DNA from: Proteromonas lacertae
Lineage: Eukaryota > Sar > Bigyra > Opalinata > Proteromonadidae
DNA: 31,952 nt
Assembly: GCA_002245135.1 (NCBI GenBank)
Contig: NGBS01000642.1
Location: 1-31,952 of the forward strand
Direction: 5' to 3'
Shown here: positions 1-10,105 of the stretch, one piece after another
Layout of the letters: every line of letters begins with the position of its first letter
Numbering within the stretch: the stretch's first letter is position 1
The notes under the pieces: model-generated
What the model was told of the DNA's origin: nothing
Databases searched by the model: none
Seen by the model: the letters and a program-made list of their open reading frames with translations, nothing else
Translations under genes and position numbers: made by a program

Positions 1-904
1 GATACGAATGATATTATTGAAATTACTATAAATAATAATAATAATAATAATAATATTGATTATAATTCATTTAAATATGACTGTTCTGTTAGTATTGTTG
101 GATCTTTAAATCCAGATGTAAGAAGAGGACATTGTAGTTTAACATATAATAATAGTTTATATATATTTGGAGGTTTTAATAACAATGGATTTTATAATGA
201 TATGTGGTTTTATAGCAATAAAAAGAAGATAATAAAAGGCCATGAATTAAAGACATTAATAGAGTCTGAGAGAAAAAATCAATTATCAAAGAGTGAATAT
301 GCAATTGAAGATAGTAATATAATAGATATTTTACAGAAAGAGAATATTCGATACGATATGATTGCTTCATTGACAAGTGATGATTTAGTTATGTTGGCTA
401 ATAAATATGATATAGAACTAAAAGATTTTAAATATGGTTTGAATATGGAAGGAAATACAACGTTGTATAAGTATGATTTATTATTTGAAAATGAAGAGAT
501 TTATAATTATGTGAAAGAGAATGAGTTTTCGATTGAAAGAGCTCAAGATATATTAAAAAATATGAAAATATTAGGATTAACTATAAGTTTGGATTTATTC
601 AAAGAGTATTTTGTTGATAAAGGAAAATTGAAGAAAGTAGAAAGAAGTGAAAAAGAATTGGTTAGTTTGAATAAAAGATTAGAAAAAATGAAGAAAGTAA
701 GATGTAAGAAATGTGAAAAGAATATTATTTCTTATTGTGCAGTACCTTGTGGATGTTATTACTATTGTGAAGAATGTGCTAATGATTTGAAAGGGAAAGT
801 ATATTTTATATATTGTTGATTATATATTATTTTAATAGCAATGTATTGTTTGTAACAAGGATGTTGAGCGTGTATTGAAGATATACTTTAGTGAAGTAGA
901 TTAA
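1..904 (+). CDS. Kelch-repeat protein with C-terminal RING-type finger (5' partial)
   Basis: The gene enters the window already in frame from base 1. It is probably an E3 ubiquitin ligase subunit: a kelch propeller for substrate binding and a RING for E2 recruitment. The visible part has a poly-Asn run, one complete kelch blade (RRGHCS, YIFGGF, FYNDMWFY), a charged helical stretch of about 150 residues, and a RING-like finger. An intron at 799-838 (40 bp, GTA..TAG) interrupts the finger. Splicing joins DLKGK to QCIVCNKDV and the gene ends at TAA 902-904. The finger is of the compact IAP/MUL1 kind, but the usual His of PCGH is Cys (PCGC), giving eight cysteines. The next gene has the same domain order and the same change, so the pair looks like a tandem duplication. 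Ligase activity is inferred, not shown. Confidence 0.85.
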
Positions 905-980
905 AATAGAATGGTTAAATAATATATGTAAAAACTCAATTTCTTTTATGTTATTTCTTATGTAAAAAAGAAACGAAGGC

Positions 981-994
981 TTGATTCTGATTTG
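981..994 (-). promoter_or_regulatory. 14-bp shared upstream motif (kelch-RING gene)
   Basis: Read on the minus strand this is caaatcagaatcaa. It lies 26 bp before the ATG of the second kelch-RING gene. The identical 14-mer lies upstream of all three BTB-family copies at 4133, 6433 and 19242, there on the plus strand. A regulatory role is inferred from exact repetition at promoter positions. Confidence 0.4.
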
Positions 995-1020
995 ATACAT
1001 TTTTTCTTTTCGTTATTTAC

Positions 1021-2661
1021 ATGGCTTATGCATGGAAGAGGTGTGAAAGTTACTTCTCAGAGTATCCAGCTACACGATGGGGAGCAACTTTAACACCTAT
1101 TGACAATAAATTGTACTTAATTGGTGGGTATATCCATTTCACAATTTCTTTAATAGTTCAAATTACAGAACATATTTCGATAACATTGTATGTTATAATT
1201 TATCCTTAAAGACTTGGGAAATTACTAAAGGATCAATTTCAAGTAGATCAGGACATGTTACCACTGTTTTATTTAAAAGGTATATATTATTTAATCGTTA
1301 TACCTATTATTATAGATATATCTTAGTTCATGGAGGAAGGTATATTGAGAAAGACAAAACATCACATATACTGAGTGATTTTGTATGTTTTGACACTAGT
1401 ACTGATCTACTTAAGAAAGTAACTATCAATTTGAGTAAAGATATTATTGGAAAGTTGTGTTATCACAGTTGGTGTGTAGATGATAGAAATGAAGATAATC
1501 CAATAATTTACATGTTTGGAGGAAGAAATGAAAATAATTTAAGTAGAAAATTCTATAAATTAGGTGTCAAGAAACAAAATAATACAATATGTATAGATGT
1601 ACACGAATTAGAATTACCAGAAGCTTCACCATCTCCAAGAATATTTCATACTTTCAACTATTATGACAATCATTATATCAGATTAATCGGAGGATGCAGT
1701 TTTGATTATAAAAGTATATATAATGATTCATGGATATATAATACAAAGAAAAATACATGGCGACAAGATGATGATGATGATGATTATGGGAAATCAGGTC
1801 ATACTGTTGAATGTATTGGTGAAAAGCTTTTCTTTATATTTGGAGGAATGTACAGTAATTATGAAACAGTAAATCGTTTAGAAGTTAAAAGTCATAGCAA
1901 TGATTACAATATTAAATTGAATTCACTTGAATTATCACCTGGAAGTAGAAGAGGCCATTCTTCCTGTCATATTGGAAAGGTTATGTTTATATTTGGTGGG
2001 TTTAATGGATCAGTTTTTTATAATGATTTGTATATGTTTGGTAAAAAGACAGATATTCAAGATTTAGAAACTGATATGTTTAATCATGAAGTGAATATTT
2101 ATTGTAATAAATATAATGGTAAAATTCATATACCAAATACTATGGAAGTCGATGAAACTAATAATAATAATAAAGATAAAAAAACAAACAAATTTTATTA
2201 TGATTCTCGTTTATTATCATACTATCCTGCAGCTTATAGAGTTGCTAAAAGAAATGGATATAAAGATTTAGCTTCAGTTACAAATGCATTAGGTGAAATG
2301 ATTGATAATTGTGAAAATCCAGATGAAGAAATTAATGAAAATAGTTTTACTAATTATTTAGATTTAGGTGAGTATGGAAGACAGTCAAAATTTTATGAAT
2401 TACAGAGAAGAATAAGAGAAAAAACAGAGCAACAGCAGAATAATCGTCGTGATATAACCTTCAAATGTAGAATATGTAATAAAAATGAGATTTCACACGT
2501 ATTAATTCCATGTGGCTGTTATTGTGCATGTGAAAAATGTGCAAAGTCGGCGGCCGGTAAAGTATATATAAATATTAATATATTTTTTAACATAGAACTG
2601 TCCTAGTTGTAGGAAAAGTATTCAATCGAGTAACAAATTATATGTAGACAACAACAAATGA
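1021..2661 (+). CDS. Kelch-repeat protein with C-terminal RING-type finger
   Basis: Complete model of 513 aa from four exons: 1021-1127, 1157-1279, 1316-2561 and 2596-2661. The introns are 29, 36 and 34 bp, all GTA..TAG. Six kelch blades can be counted from their double-glycine strands (YLIGG, LVHGG, YMFGG, RLIGG, FIFGG, FIFGG), a full propeller. A linker with an Asn/Lys-rich run follows, then a RING-like finger at about residues 456-500: CRIC, PCGCYCACEKC, NCPSC. The position that is His in most PCGH-type RINGs is Cys. The last intron splits the finger at the same place as in the upstream gene (GK before, C-x2-C after), which supports a tandem duplication. It is probably an E3 ligase with a kelch substrate-binding domain. 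The start is the first ATG after an AT-rich gap that carries a 14-bp motif shared with the BTB genes. Confidence 0.88.
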
Positions 2662-2742
2662 TTATAACAAAAATAATATAAATAAAAAAGGAAAAATTCA
2701 ACTCTTAATTATTTATTTACAACACGAATTAATAAATAGTTT

Positions 2743-3212
2743 TTATGTAAATGATTCTTTTTCTAAACCCATATCTTTAAACAAGTCTTTTGTCTTTTGA
2801 TCAATCTTTACACCTTGTTTGAATAGATCTTTAAACTCAGGCTCAAAATCACGACTAAGAATTAGAAAAAATATATGAAAGATACATTCTTTGAAGAAGT
2901 TCATATTCTTTTTGAACAAGTATATCAGAGTTACCTTCATTCTGCATTCTTTTCAATAGGTGCTATACAGATAAAATTAGAAAAATTTATACTGTTGCGT
3001 AACCAGCAATTTGATTAATATCTTTTTTAGATGTCACTTGGGTATATTGTTTAACAACCTATAAATGATGATATAGTGAGTATATACTTGTTTATTGTTA
3101 ACAAAATCTAAATTCAGTTTATTATAATGTTTTTGAACCAATATTCTTGCTCCTCTTTTTATCTCAGAAGTTCTGATTCGACCCTATATCGTAATAAATT
3201 CAAAAATACCAT
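2743..3212 (-). CDS. RPS17: 40S ribosomal protein S17 (eS17)
   Basis: Cytosolic small-subunit ribosomal protein eS17, 117 aa. Five exons on the minus strand: 3210-3212, 3088-3183, 2993-3058, 2886-2962 and 2743-2854. Introns are 26, 29, 30 and 31 bp, all GTA..TAG. The first exon is the ATG alone, with the intron directly after it. The spliced protein shows the family signature: an N-terminal GRIRT, the RGARILVQKHYNKL stretch, INQIAGYATHLLKR in the middle and a short acidic/lysine C-terminus. Family length is about 120-135 aa, so this is near full length. The start codon is 43 bp from the start of the divergent EngB gene, so they must share a promoter region. Without splicing the frames are broken, so this gene calibrates the intron model used across the window. 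Confidence 0.93.
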
Positions 3213-3255
3213 TTTAAATCAACAATCTAGTTTGATGAAAAGCTTGAGATGATTA
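3213..3255. promoter_or_regulatory. Bidirectional promoter between RPS17 and EngB
   Basis: Only 43 bp separate the two divergent start codons, so both 5' UTRs and core promoters must overlap or lie inside the opposing gene. The stretch is AT-rich; I see no clear TATA or initiator beyond AT runs. Confidence 0.6.
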
Positions 3256-4048
3256 ATGTCGATTCTTAGATTTAAGCCATTTCTGATAGTTAGAAGATGT
3301 TTTTCGTATAATCCTACAGGGAAATCTGTAGTATCAGCATTAGATGATGGAAGTATGGAAGAATTTACACCTCTTATAAAAAATACAACTGATAAACTCT
3401 TCTCTCAAAGACCAGTTATTACTTGTATGAATAATAATTGTATCAACATAATTAATAGATACAATTTTTAATAGTAATGAACTTAATGAAGTAAATGTTG
3501 AAGGACTAGGTGAAGTTGCATTTATTGGCAAATCAAATGTTGGAAAATCTACTTTAATAAACACAATTACAAAATCAACAATAGCAAAAACATCTAAACT
3601 TCCAGGAAAAACGCAATCCATCAATTATTATTCTCTATACAACAATAAGGCATATATTGTAGATTTACCAGGTTATGGTTATGCAAAACAATCACATAAA
3701 CAGCGTAACAAATATCAATCTTTAATAGGAAGTTATTTATCTCATTCAAAAGAAATGTTTAACAAAGTGTTTCTATTAATTGAAGCAAAGAGAGGAATTG
3801 ATGAACAAGATGAAATGATATTACAGTTGTTAGATAAAGCTGGTATTATGAACCAGATAGTAATTACGAAATTAGATTTAATACCTCTTTCTAAATATAA
3901 GGAATTGATAGAAAGTGTGACAAAATCAATACAAAGTCATTTATCAACAGCACAATGGTTTAATATGATTAGTTGTCATAAAGAGTTTGGAATTAGTGAG
4001 TTAAAATACTCTATTGGAAGTGCCTTATTGAGTAAATTATATATTTAG
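3256..4048 (+). CDS. engB: EngB/YihA-type GTPase, probably mitochondrial
   Basis: GTP-binding protein of the EngB (YihA/YsxC) family, which assists large-subunit ribosome assembly in bacteria and organelles. The model is 252 aa with one 34-bp intron (3425-3458). Motifs are intact: P-loop GKSNVGKST, switch I PGKTQSINYY, G3 DLPGYGYA and G4 TKLD. The first 25 or so residues (RFKPFLIVRRCFSYNP) are basic and hydroxylated without acidic residues, as expected of a mitochondrial presequence. An import site after RRCFS is plausible. Without splicing the frame closes just before the GTPase core. The family assignment is strong; mitochondrial location is inferred from the leader and from the usual location of eukaryotic EngB. 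Confidence 0.92.
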
Positions 4049-4132
4049 TTTGTATTTATAATTTTTTAAAACTTGCCTTCTGTTTTGATTGTGTTGTTGT
4101 GATGATAATTCAAAATAATCATTTTACATACA

Positions 4133-4146
4133 CAAATCAGAATCAA
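4133..4146 (+). promoter_or_regulatory. 14-bp shared upstream motif (BTB copy 1)
   Basis: Exact caaatcagaatcaa about 100 bp before the ATG. It is followed by a longer block (catttcatcttatttttc.. to aaatagatgat) that is almost identical in copy 2. See the matching sites at 981, 6433 and 19242. Confidence 0.45.
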
Positions 4147-4246
4147 TCATTTCATCTTATTTTTCTTTGATAACTTCTTAAATAGATGATGTTCATCAAA
4201 AATATAAGCAATAGCGGGTATATTTTATATATTTACATATAATAGT

Positions 4247-6354
4247 ATGATTTTTGATATGGTAAATGCTGGATTTGGTGATTTAGAGTTGGAGTTGAGT
4301 AATGGTGATAAAATTAATGTAATAAAATCAATGATGTGTTATTGTAATGAAACATTCCAGAAATTGCTAATGGACTCTCAGTGTGAAAAAACACTCAAAA
4401 TTGCAAACGAAGTTAACAAGGACAGTTTATGTATGTTAATTAAGTATTATGGAGGAGGAAGAATAGATATAAACGAAGAGAATGTTATAAATATGTTGAT
4501 ATTGTGTTTGTTCTACAACGAGAAAGAACTAATATCAAAATTGAGTAAATACTGTTTAAATCATGTGAATATAAAGATAGTAAAGTGTTTATTGAACAAT
4601 TTGGAGTTATTTAAAACAGAAATGATGAAAGAATTGATGATGAAAAGTAAAGAGTTTATAAAATACAATTGTATTTATTTATTGTCAAAAGAAGAGATAA
4701 ATACAATTTGTGTAGATGGAATAAAAGAGATTTTATCAATAGAAAATGTGAAAATGAATAATGAAAATCAAATATTGAATGGATTAATGGGGTATTATAA
4801 AATCTTCAAGAATGAAATAGAGAGTATAATATTTGATAATTTCTACTGTTAAATAGATGAAAATGAAAATAAACAGAGATTTGAAGAATTACTCAAATAT
4901 GTGAATTGGAGTGAATTTACAATCAAAACTGTTCCATTTAAAGAATTAAAATTGTTTGATAATTTAATGGATATAGTTACATCATCATCAAATCCAATCA
5001 ATCATGAATATTATCCAATTCCAGAAGTATCTAATCCTAAACTATTAAAATATTTAAATAAGTATTGTTTTAATCCTACTCTATTATTGGATGATGAATA
5101 TTGCTATAATGAAATCGAAGAAGAAGATATAACAGAAGAAGATGTGAATAATGTATTAAACTCATCAAATTTGAGAATAGTAAAAGTGATGATAATAACC
5201 TTAGATAAACATGAAAAACAAATCAAAAGTATATATATAGTTTATTTTAAATAGTTGATGATAAAACAAATACAAGAATTGTGAATCAGATAATTAATGA
5301 ATATGAAAATGTTGAAACAAGCGAAATAGAAAAGAAATTAACATTAAAATCACTTTCCTATTTCTTAAATGAAGAAATATTGAATGTAATATGCACGGTT
5401 CATGGATATAGAATATTATTTGAAATACTCGCAGATAACTCATTATCATCTCATACTGTTAGTGCAATATCATCTTACATTAAGCAAATAAGAATTCTGA
5501 AATATGAAAATGTAAGAAAAGAAATGAAAGATATAATAAAGGATGAAATAATTATTAAAACATTATTAAATCCACTTACCTACTTTAAGTATCCATCGAA
5601 TGAGATTTATATTGATTTAAAAGAAGATAAATCAATAGAATGCCAACATGATGGAGATGAATGTGAATTTTCAATTTATCCTAATCCTCCTGATGGTTTA
5701 GTATTTAACAAAAGAACTGGAGAAATAATAATAACTCGATATTTTAAAGCACCAGTATTTGAATATGAAGTAATATGTAAACAATATTACATTGAGAAAT
5801 CTTTCAAATTATCATTAGTCAATCATCTGTTTGTAGAAGATTTTTGTAGCGCAGGAATGATAATAAACGACAATGGTAAAACAGTATGTTGTAGTAATGG
5901 AATAGATTTTAACGAAAGTATTAATTCAGAAAAAGTTGGAGATAGTTTTAGTCATTGTTATTTAAATGTGAAAATGGAAAGTGGTATTTATCATATAAAA
6001 TACAAAACAACTTTTAACCAATACAGCGCACCAGGTTTTGGTGTTTCAACTATTAATAATTACAATGGAAATAATATCTGTGAAGATGATAACTCTTTTG
6101 CAATTTACATAGATGACACTACTACATTGTTTGGTGAAAATCAAGTAGATGATCCGGAATATTCTTATAATAATGGAGATATTTATGAATTGATATATGA
6201 TATGGATAAAAGAATAATATCCATCAAACAAAATGATGGAGAAGAATGTGTTATATTTGAAAATATTCCATCTCCATTATATCCGTTTGCTTTTCTAAAC
6301 AGTTCTCAACAATCTTTTCATCTTAATGAAAATACAATAGAGATATACAGTTAA
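4247..6354 (+). CDS. BTB/BACK protein with Ig-like and SPRY-like C-terminal domains
   Basis: Intact member of a local three-copy family, 682 aa. Exons are 4247-4823, 4857-5228 and 5255-6354; introns are 33 and 26 bp (GTA..TAG). Residues 1-100 resemble a BTB/POZ fold (FGDLELELSNGDKINVIKSMM, then FQKLL). About 105-330 is a helical BACK-like region. Around 434-503 is a putative Ig-like (He_PIG type) domain with the hallmark FSIYPNPPDGLVFNKRTGEI. About 545-675 looks like a SPRY/concanavalin-type sandwich (GIYHIKY, FGVST, GDIYELIYDMD, PLYPFAFL). BTB/BACK proteins are commonly Cullin-3 substrate adaptors, so this is probably one, with SPRY as the binding module. The product is inferred from motifs, and the Ig-like and SPRY calls are moderate. 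Two paralogues in the window are degraded, so this is the only apparently functional copy here. Confidence 0.8.
4601..4952 (+). repeat. 352-bp near-identical patch shared with BTB copy 3
   Basis: This stretch covers the end of exon 1, the 33-bp intron and the start of exon 2. By eye it matches 19689-20040 at all but three positions, while the coding sequence on both sides is clearly diverged. That pattern suggests gene conversion. Confidence 0.8.
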
Positions 6355-6432
6355 TCGATGTATTATATTATTATTATAATATTCTAATTATCTTGTGTGA
6401 TGATTTATTTTAAAAAATTCATTTTAGAATTA

Positions 6433-6446
6433 CAAATCAGAATCAA
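6433..6446 (+). promoter_or_regulatory. 14-bp shared upstream motif (BTB copy 2)
   Basis: Exact caaatcagaatcaa, again about 100 bp before the ATG equivalent, within an upstream block of about 55 bp that is nearly identical to that of copy 1. Confidence 0.4.
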
Positions 6447-6546
6447 ACATTTCATCTTATTTTTCTTTGATAACTTCTTAAATAGATGATATTTATTAAA
6501 TATATAAGTGATAATAGGTATATTTTGTATATTTACATACAATAGT

Positions 6547-7363
6547 ATGATTTTTGATATGATAAATGCTGGATTTGATGATTTAGAGTTGAGTAATGGT
6601 GATAAAATTAATGTAATAAAATCAATGATGCGATATTGTAATAAAATATTCAGTAAATTGATAAAAGATCCACAAAGTGAAAAAAGCGCTCAAAATTGCG
6701 AATAGAGTGAATAAAGATAGTTTATGTATGTTAATTAAGTATTATGGAGGAGGAAGAATAGATATAAACGAAGCGAATGTTATAAATATGTTGATATTGT
6801 GTTTGTTCTACAATTTGGAGTTATTTAAAACAGAAATGATGAAAGAATTGATGATAAATAGTAAATGATATTTATTTACAAATCAATAGAATGTGAAAAC
6901 GATGGTGATAATTGTGAATTTTCAGTTAATCCTAACCCTCCAGATGGTTTAGTATTTAACAAAAGAACTGGAGAAATAACAGTAAAATCTAATTATTCTT
7001 TACCTATGTTTGATTATCTGTTTAAAGAATACTGTAAAAGTGGCTATGGTCATTGTTATTTAAATGTCAAACCGGAAAGTGGTATTTATCATTTTAAATA
7101 TAGAGCATTATTTAATGTAAGTAGTAAACCAGGATTTGGTGTTATAAAAACTGTTACAGTATTTCATTCAAGTAATTTTTGTGATGATAGTATAAATGAT
7201 GTTAGTTATAATAAATCAAGTAACAAATCCAAATTATATTTATAAGGATGGTGATATATATGAATTAATATATGATATGGATAAAAGACTAATCTCAATA
7301 AAACAGAATGAAGGAGAAGGATGTGTTATATTTGTAAATATTCCATCTCCATTAATGATATAG
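6547..7363 (+). pseudogene. Degraded BTB-family paralogue (copy 2)
   Basis: This is a collapsed copy of the gene at 4247-6354. It begins with the same MIFDM.NAGF start and BTB segment, with a small deletion relative to copy 1. It then has a frame change near 6690, where CEKTLKIAN becomes read in two frames. Part of the BACK region is missing, and after about 6867 the sequence jumps straight to the Ig-like domain (CEFSVNPNPPDGLVFNKRTGEI), losing several hundred residues including both introns. The SPRY-like part is shortened and again out of frame near 7243-7363. The upstream region is well preserved, so it may still be transcribed. A short truncated BTB product is possible but unlikely to be functional. 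Confidence 0.8.
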
Positions 7364-7418
7364 AATTATGTAGAAATAATGATATAAACAAATACTTTAA
7401 ACACAACGCATAATATTA

Positions 7419-8366
7419 TTAGTGTTTATTCAGCAAATAGATTCTTTTTCTTTTCAATGAACAATATTCACATCCACTGTTCTCTTTTTTAAATCTATCT
7501 AAAGATTTTATTTTTTTACATCTACTACATAGTCTTCCGTCTATTATATATATAGAATCTTCCCAATCTCTTAAACATCTCCAATCTTTTATATTTAGAG
7601 AGCAATATAAGCATATCATCTTATCAGAATAATTATCATTAGTATTCTCATAAAATTTAAAGCATTCACTAATAATAACGCTTTCTTTACAGAAACAACA
7701 AATTACATTTTGCTTAACCTTTGATATCGCATACTTCGTATCTTGACATACACTATCATCATTTATGTTTTCACATTCATTATTTGTTCTTAATCTTGAC
7801 CACTTCTTTTTTAAAAGGCAATAATCACAGTATTTGTTGTTTCCTTTAAATCTATAATATGATTTCTCTTTATTACATCTTTTACATATTATGGTTTTTG
7901 TAGTATTAGGTTCTTTTTCCCAATCTTTTAACAGTCTGCTTACTGACAAATTTGATGAACATTTTAAACATATGAAATTGTTCTTTTTATAGTGTTTGTT
8001 GTTCTCAAAAATAAACATATTTCGCAAAATAGATTTCCTATAACAAAAGCAGCATTTCTTTGTTGTTAAACTGAAATTATCTTCACTTTTACATATCGAT
8101 ATCTTATCACATCTTTCATCATCGTTCATATCATTAATTTCTATATGTTCAACGTTTTCAGCGTCGCTACTTAACTCCATGGTATAACTGAAATCGTTAT
8201 TTTTTAGACTGCTTTGTGAACTACATAAATCATCACTATATACACAATTAACATAATCATCAAAACTTGTAATACCATCAAGTGGAGGTAGGTGAAGGTC
8301 TTCTAAATCAGATAATTCAATTATCTTATCTTCTTGATTTATATTACTAATTCCCATAATTGACAT
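7419..8366 (-). CDS. Protein with duplicated four-knuckle (8-Cys) zinc module
   Basis: Intronless, 315 aa, not assigned to a known family. Residues 1-100 are acidic and Ser/Asp-rich, possibly an activation or interaction tail. Two homologous cysteine modules follow at about 105-191 and 223-308. Each has four C-x2-C-like knuckles in the order CCFC, ICL.C, C.RC and C.YC. A conserved LLKDWE/LRDWED element sits between the second and third, and a basic tail (LKKKW, LKRKR) comes after the fourth. The last knuckle pair (C-x2-C-x4-K, x4-RFK, C-x2-C) resembles zinc ribbons near HNH and other nucleic-acid-binding proteins. The basic ends and acidic N-terminus suggest DNA or RNA binding, perhaps transcriptional; this is inference. 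It is the only intact gene model here without an intron, which could mean retroposition or transfer. Confidence 0.75.
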   Translation of the reverse strand: MSIMGISNINQEDKIIELSDLEDLHLPPLDGITSFDDYVNCVYSDDLCSSQSSLKNNDFSYTMELSSDAENVEHIEINDMNDDERCDKISICKSEDNFSLTTKKCCFCYRKSILRNMFIFENNKHYKKNNFICLKCSSNLSVSRLLKDWEKEPNTTKTIICKRCNKEKSYYRFKGNNKYCDYCLLKKKWSRLRTNNECENINDDSVCQDTKYAISKVKQNVICCFCKESVIISECFKFYENTNDNYSDKMICLYCSLNIKDWRCLRDWEDSIYIIDGRLCSRCKKIKSLDRFKKENSGCEYCSLKRKRIYLLNKH

Positions 8367-9093
8367 GGCTAATGTTTTGTGTCCTTGAAGTATATATGTA
8401 AGAATATATATAAAATAAATTACTACTAAAATTCAATAACAAAAGTCTTAGATACTTAATATGAGATAATAATTATTATATGAATGTATTATATCGAGAA
8501 CTGCAACAAATAATAATAGAATTGAATGATGCAGATGATTGGACGATGTAAAACTTGAATTTCTAAAATTACATTTTGCCGCTTTCTTCAAAATCGCGCT
8601 AAATTTTAATACTCATTTTTTACATATATAATTTACTGATAAAATCGGTTATATACTCACAAGTGAAATCCATAAAAAGAAAGACAGATTTTAGTTGCAG
8701 ATTATTTTTTGTTATGCTAATTCATATTTATTACGGTAAATGGAGTATTTACGTAAACTATATAGATTTCTCACCTTTATCGTAAAAGAGATATACAATA
8801 AAGCAAATGAACATCAACATTTTTATTCAGAAGAATTATACATTACAAATTGCGCTAATAATTATAATGAAGTAATTTGAGAGATATAAAGTCATTATTT
8901 ACTTTAGCGTTGTTAATCACCTAATAATTATGTGTAAATATTATTTTTCACTAATCAGTCTTTATAATAAACAACAATAAAATTTGAAGCATGCTGATTA
9001 ACTTGCTCATTTTGTTTCACAAAAATGTATCTTGAAGTGTAACGATAATATTTTTTTGAATTAAATAAATTACAAAAACTTACCTTTATTGTA
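8367..9093. other. Mostly non-coding AT-rich region
   Basis: No convincing gene lies between the zinc-module gene and the chimeric pseudogene. Two small plus-strand frames occur: a 23-codon one ending near 8550, and a 46-codon one at 8740-8880 listed separately. I saw no tRNA-like cloverleaf or array. The end next to 8367 should hold the promoter of the minus-strand zinc-module gene. Confidence 0.5.
8740..8880 (+). CDS. Short ORF of unknown status (46 aa)
   Basis: ATG to TGA without introns. The predicted peptide starts MEYLRKLYRF and ends NNYNEVI. Its composition is balanced rather than simple-repeat-like, which is unusual for intergenic DNA this AT-rich. I recognise no family. It may be a micro-ORF, a remnant exon, or chance. 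Confidence 0.2.
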   Translation: MEYLRKLYRFLTFIVKEIYNKANEHQHFYSEELYITNCANNYNEVI

Positions 9094-9447
9094 ACATTTC
9101 ATTGGTAAATCATTCATTAATCCTGAAGTATTCATACTATTATTTAAAACACAAACACTTTCATTCATTGAGGAATTAACTGAAGAGGGAGTTGTTGTTG
9201 ATGTTGTTGATGTATTTGTTGAATTAACACTATTATCATTAGGAGTTGATTCACTCATTTTGAATGATGACGATTATTTATTGGAGTTATACTTGATTCT
9301 ATTATGTTGCTTGTTGTGGAAGTATCTTCATTCACTTTTTCATTCAGATTCATTGTATGCATGTTCGCATTGATTAATCCACTATTATAATCTGGTGTAT
9401 TAGGAATTGTTGAAGAGTCTGTAAATGTAGAAGGACATTCAATAGTT
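9094..9447 (-). repeat. Recent copy of CXC-gene exon 4 segment
   Basis: Matches 10813-11185. I count two substitutions over about 354 aligned bases plus gaps of 10 and 9 bp. It lies entirely within one exon of the source, so no intron tells whether the copy was made through DNA or RNA. Confidence 0.88.
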
Positions 9448-9960
9448 ATCAAATATAATACAAATAGATGTGTGGTTAAATGAGTTATCATTTTCGATTA
9501 AGATATTTGAACTCTTCATATTGCTTACCACTATGTCATATATGCTCAATGTCATACAAATATTGCATATTTCACACATTACACTACATATTTCTTTACT
9601 AGAAAAGGATTTACTATGAATTATGTTTTCCAAATCGCAATAACAATAATTTCGGGATAATATCATATATTCACTAAAATTATTTAATTTAAACATTTTA
9701 AATGAATAGATAACGGATGAAAGACAATCAGACAAAAAAGAGTTAGCCTCACTGATTTTTAGTATAGTCCTTTCTTTTATTCCAGCAACATTAAATATTT
9801 TCAGAATTTTATTATCATGATGATTAACTACAACATCTACTTCGTGATTATTTCTTTCTACTCTTTCTTTTATCTAACATGTATAAGTAAATAAAAATAC
9901 ATGTACGAATGAAGGTAATACTGAGTATAATACATCATCTACAAAAGAACTAATTTTCAT
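9094..9960 (-). pseudogene. Chimeric pseudogene: pseudokinase 5' end joined to CXC-gene fragment
   Basis: Read on the minus strand, 9960 to about 9448 matches the 5' part of the pseudokinase-LRR gene at 22523-24004. It has an 18-codon first exon, a phase-0 intron of 33 bp (9874-9906, the same length as in the paralogue), then the KERVERNN..EVD, DYYYKDLEE-like and MKSSNIL segments. It is diverged but recognisable. At about 9447 the sequence switches to a copy of CXC-gene exon 4 (9094-9447), in the same orientation but a different frame. That copy differs from its source only by deletions of 10 and 9 bp and about two substitutions. The copy ends just where the CXC cysteines would begin. The kinase lobe, LRR and CXC domains are all missing, so no functional product is expected. 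Confidence 0.8.
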
Positions 9961-10105
9961 TTTAAATGTAAAATGTAACGAATAAATTTTTGTTATAATA
10001 AAACAAACAAATTCAATAATAAAAATGATTTAAAATATAAGTAAAGTAAAATTAGCAATATAAAAATCAATTTCCAACTATTTAAATATTATTCATCTCT
10101 CTATT

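Noticed and set aside
6046-6231. Minus-strand ORF inside the BTB gene, and similar antisense ORFs at 176-376, 3340-3624, 19241-19426, 21243-21470 and 23227-23409
   Set aside because: They lie opposite clearly coding exons, have Phe/Ile/Ser-rich shadow composition and no recognisable motif.
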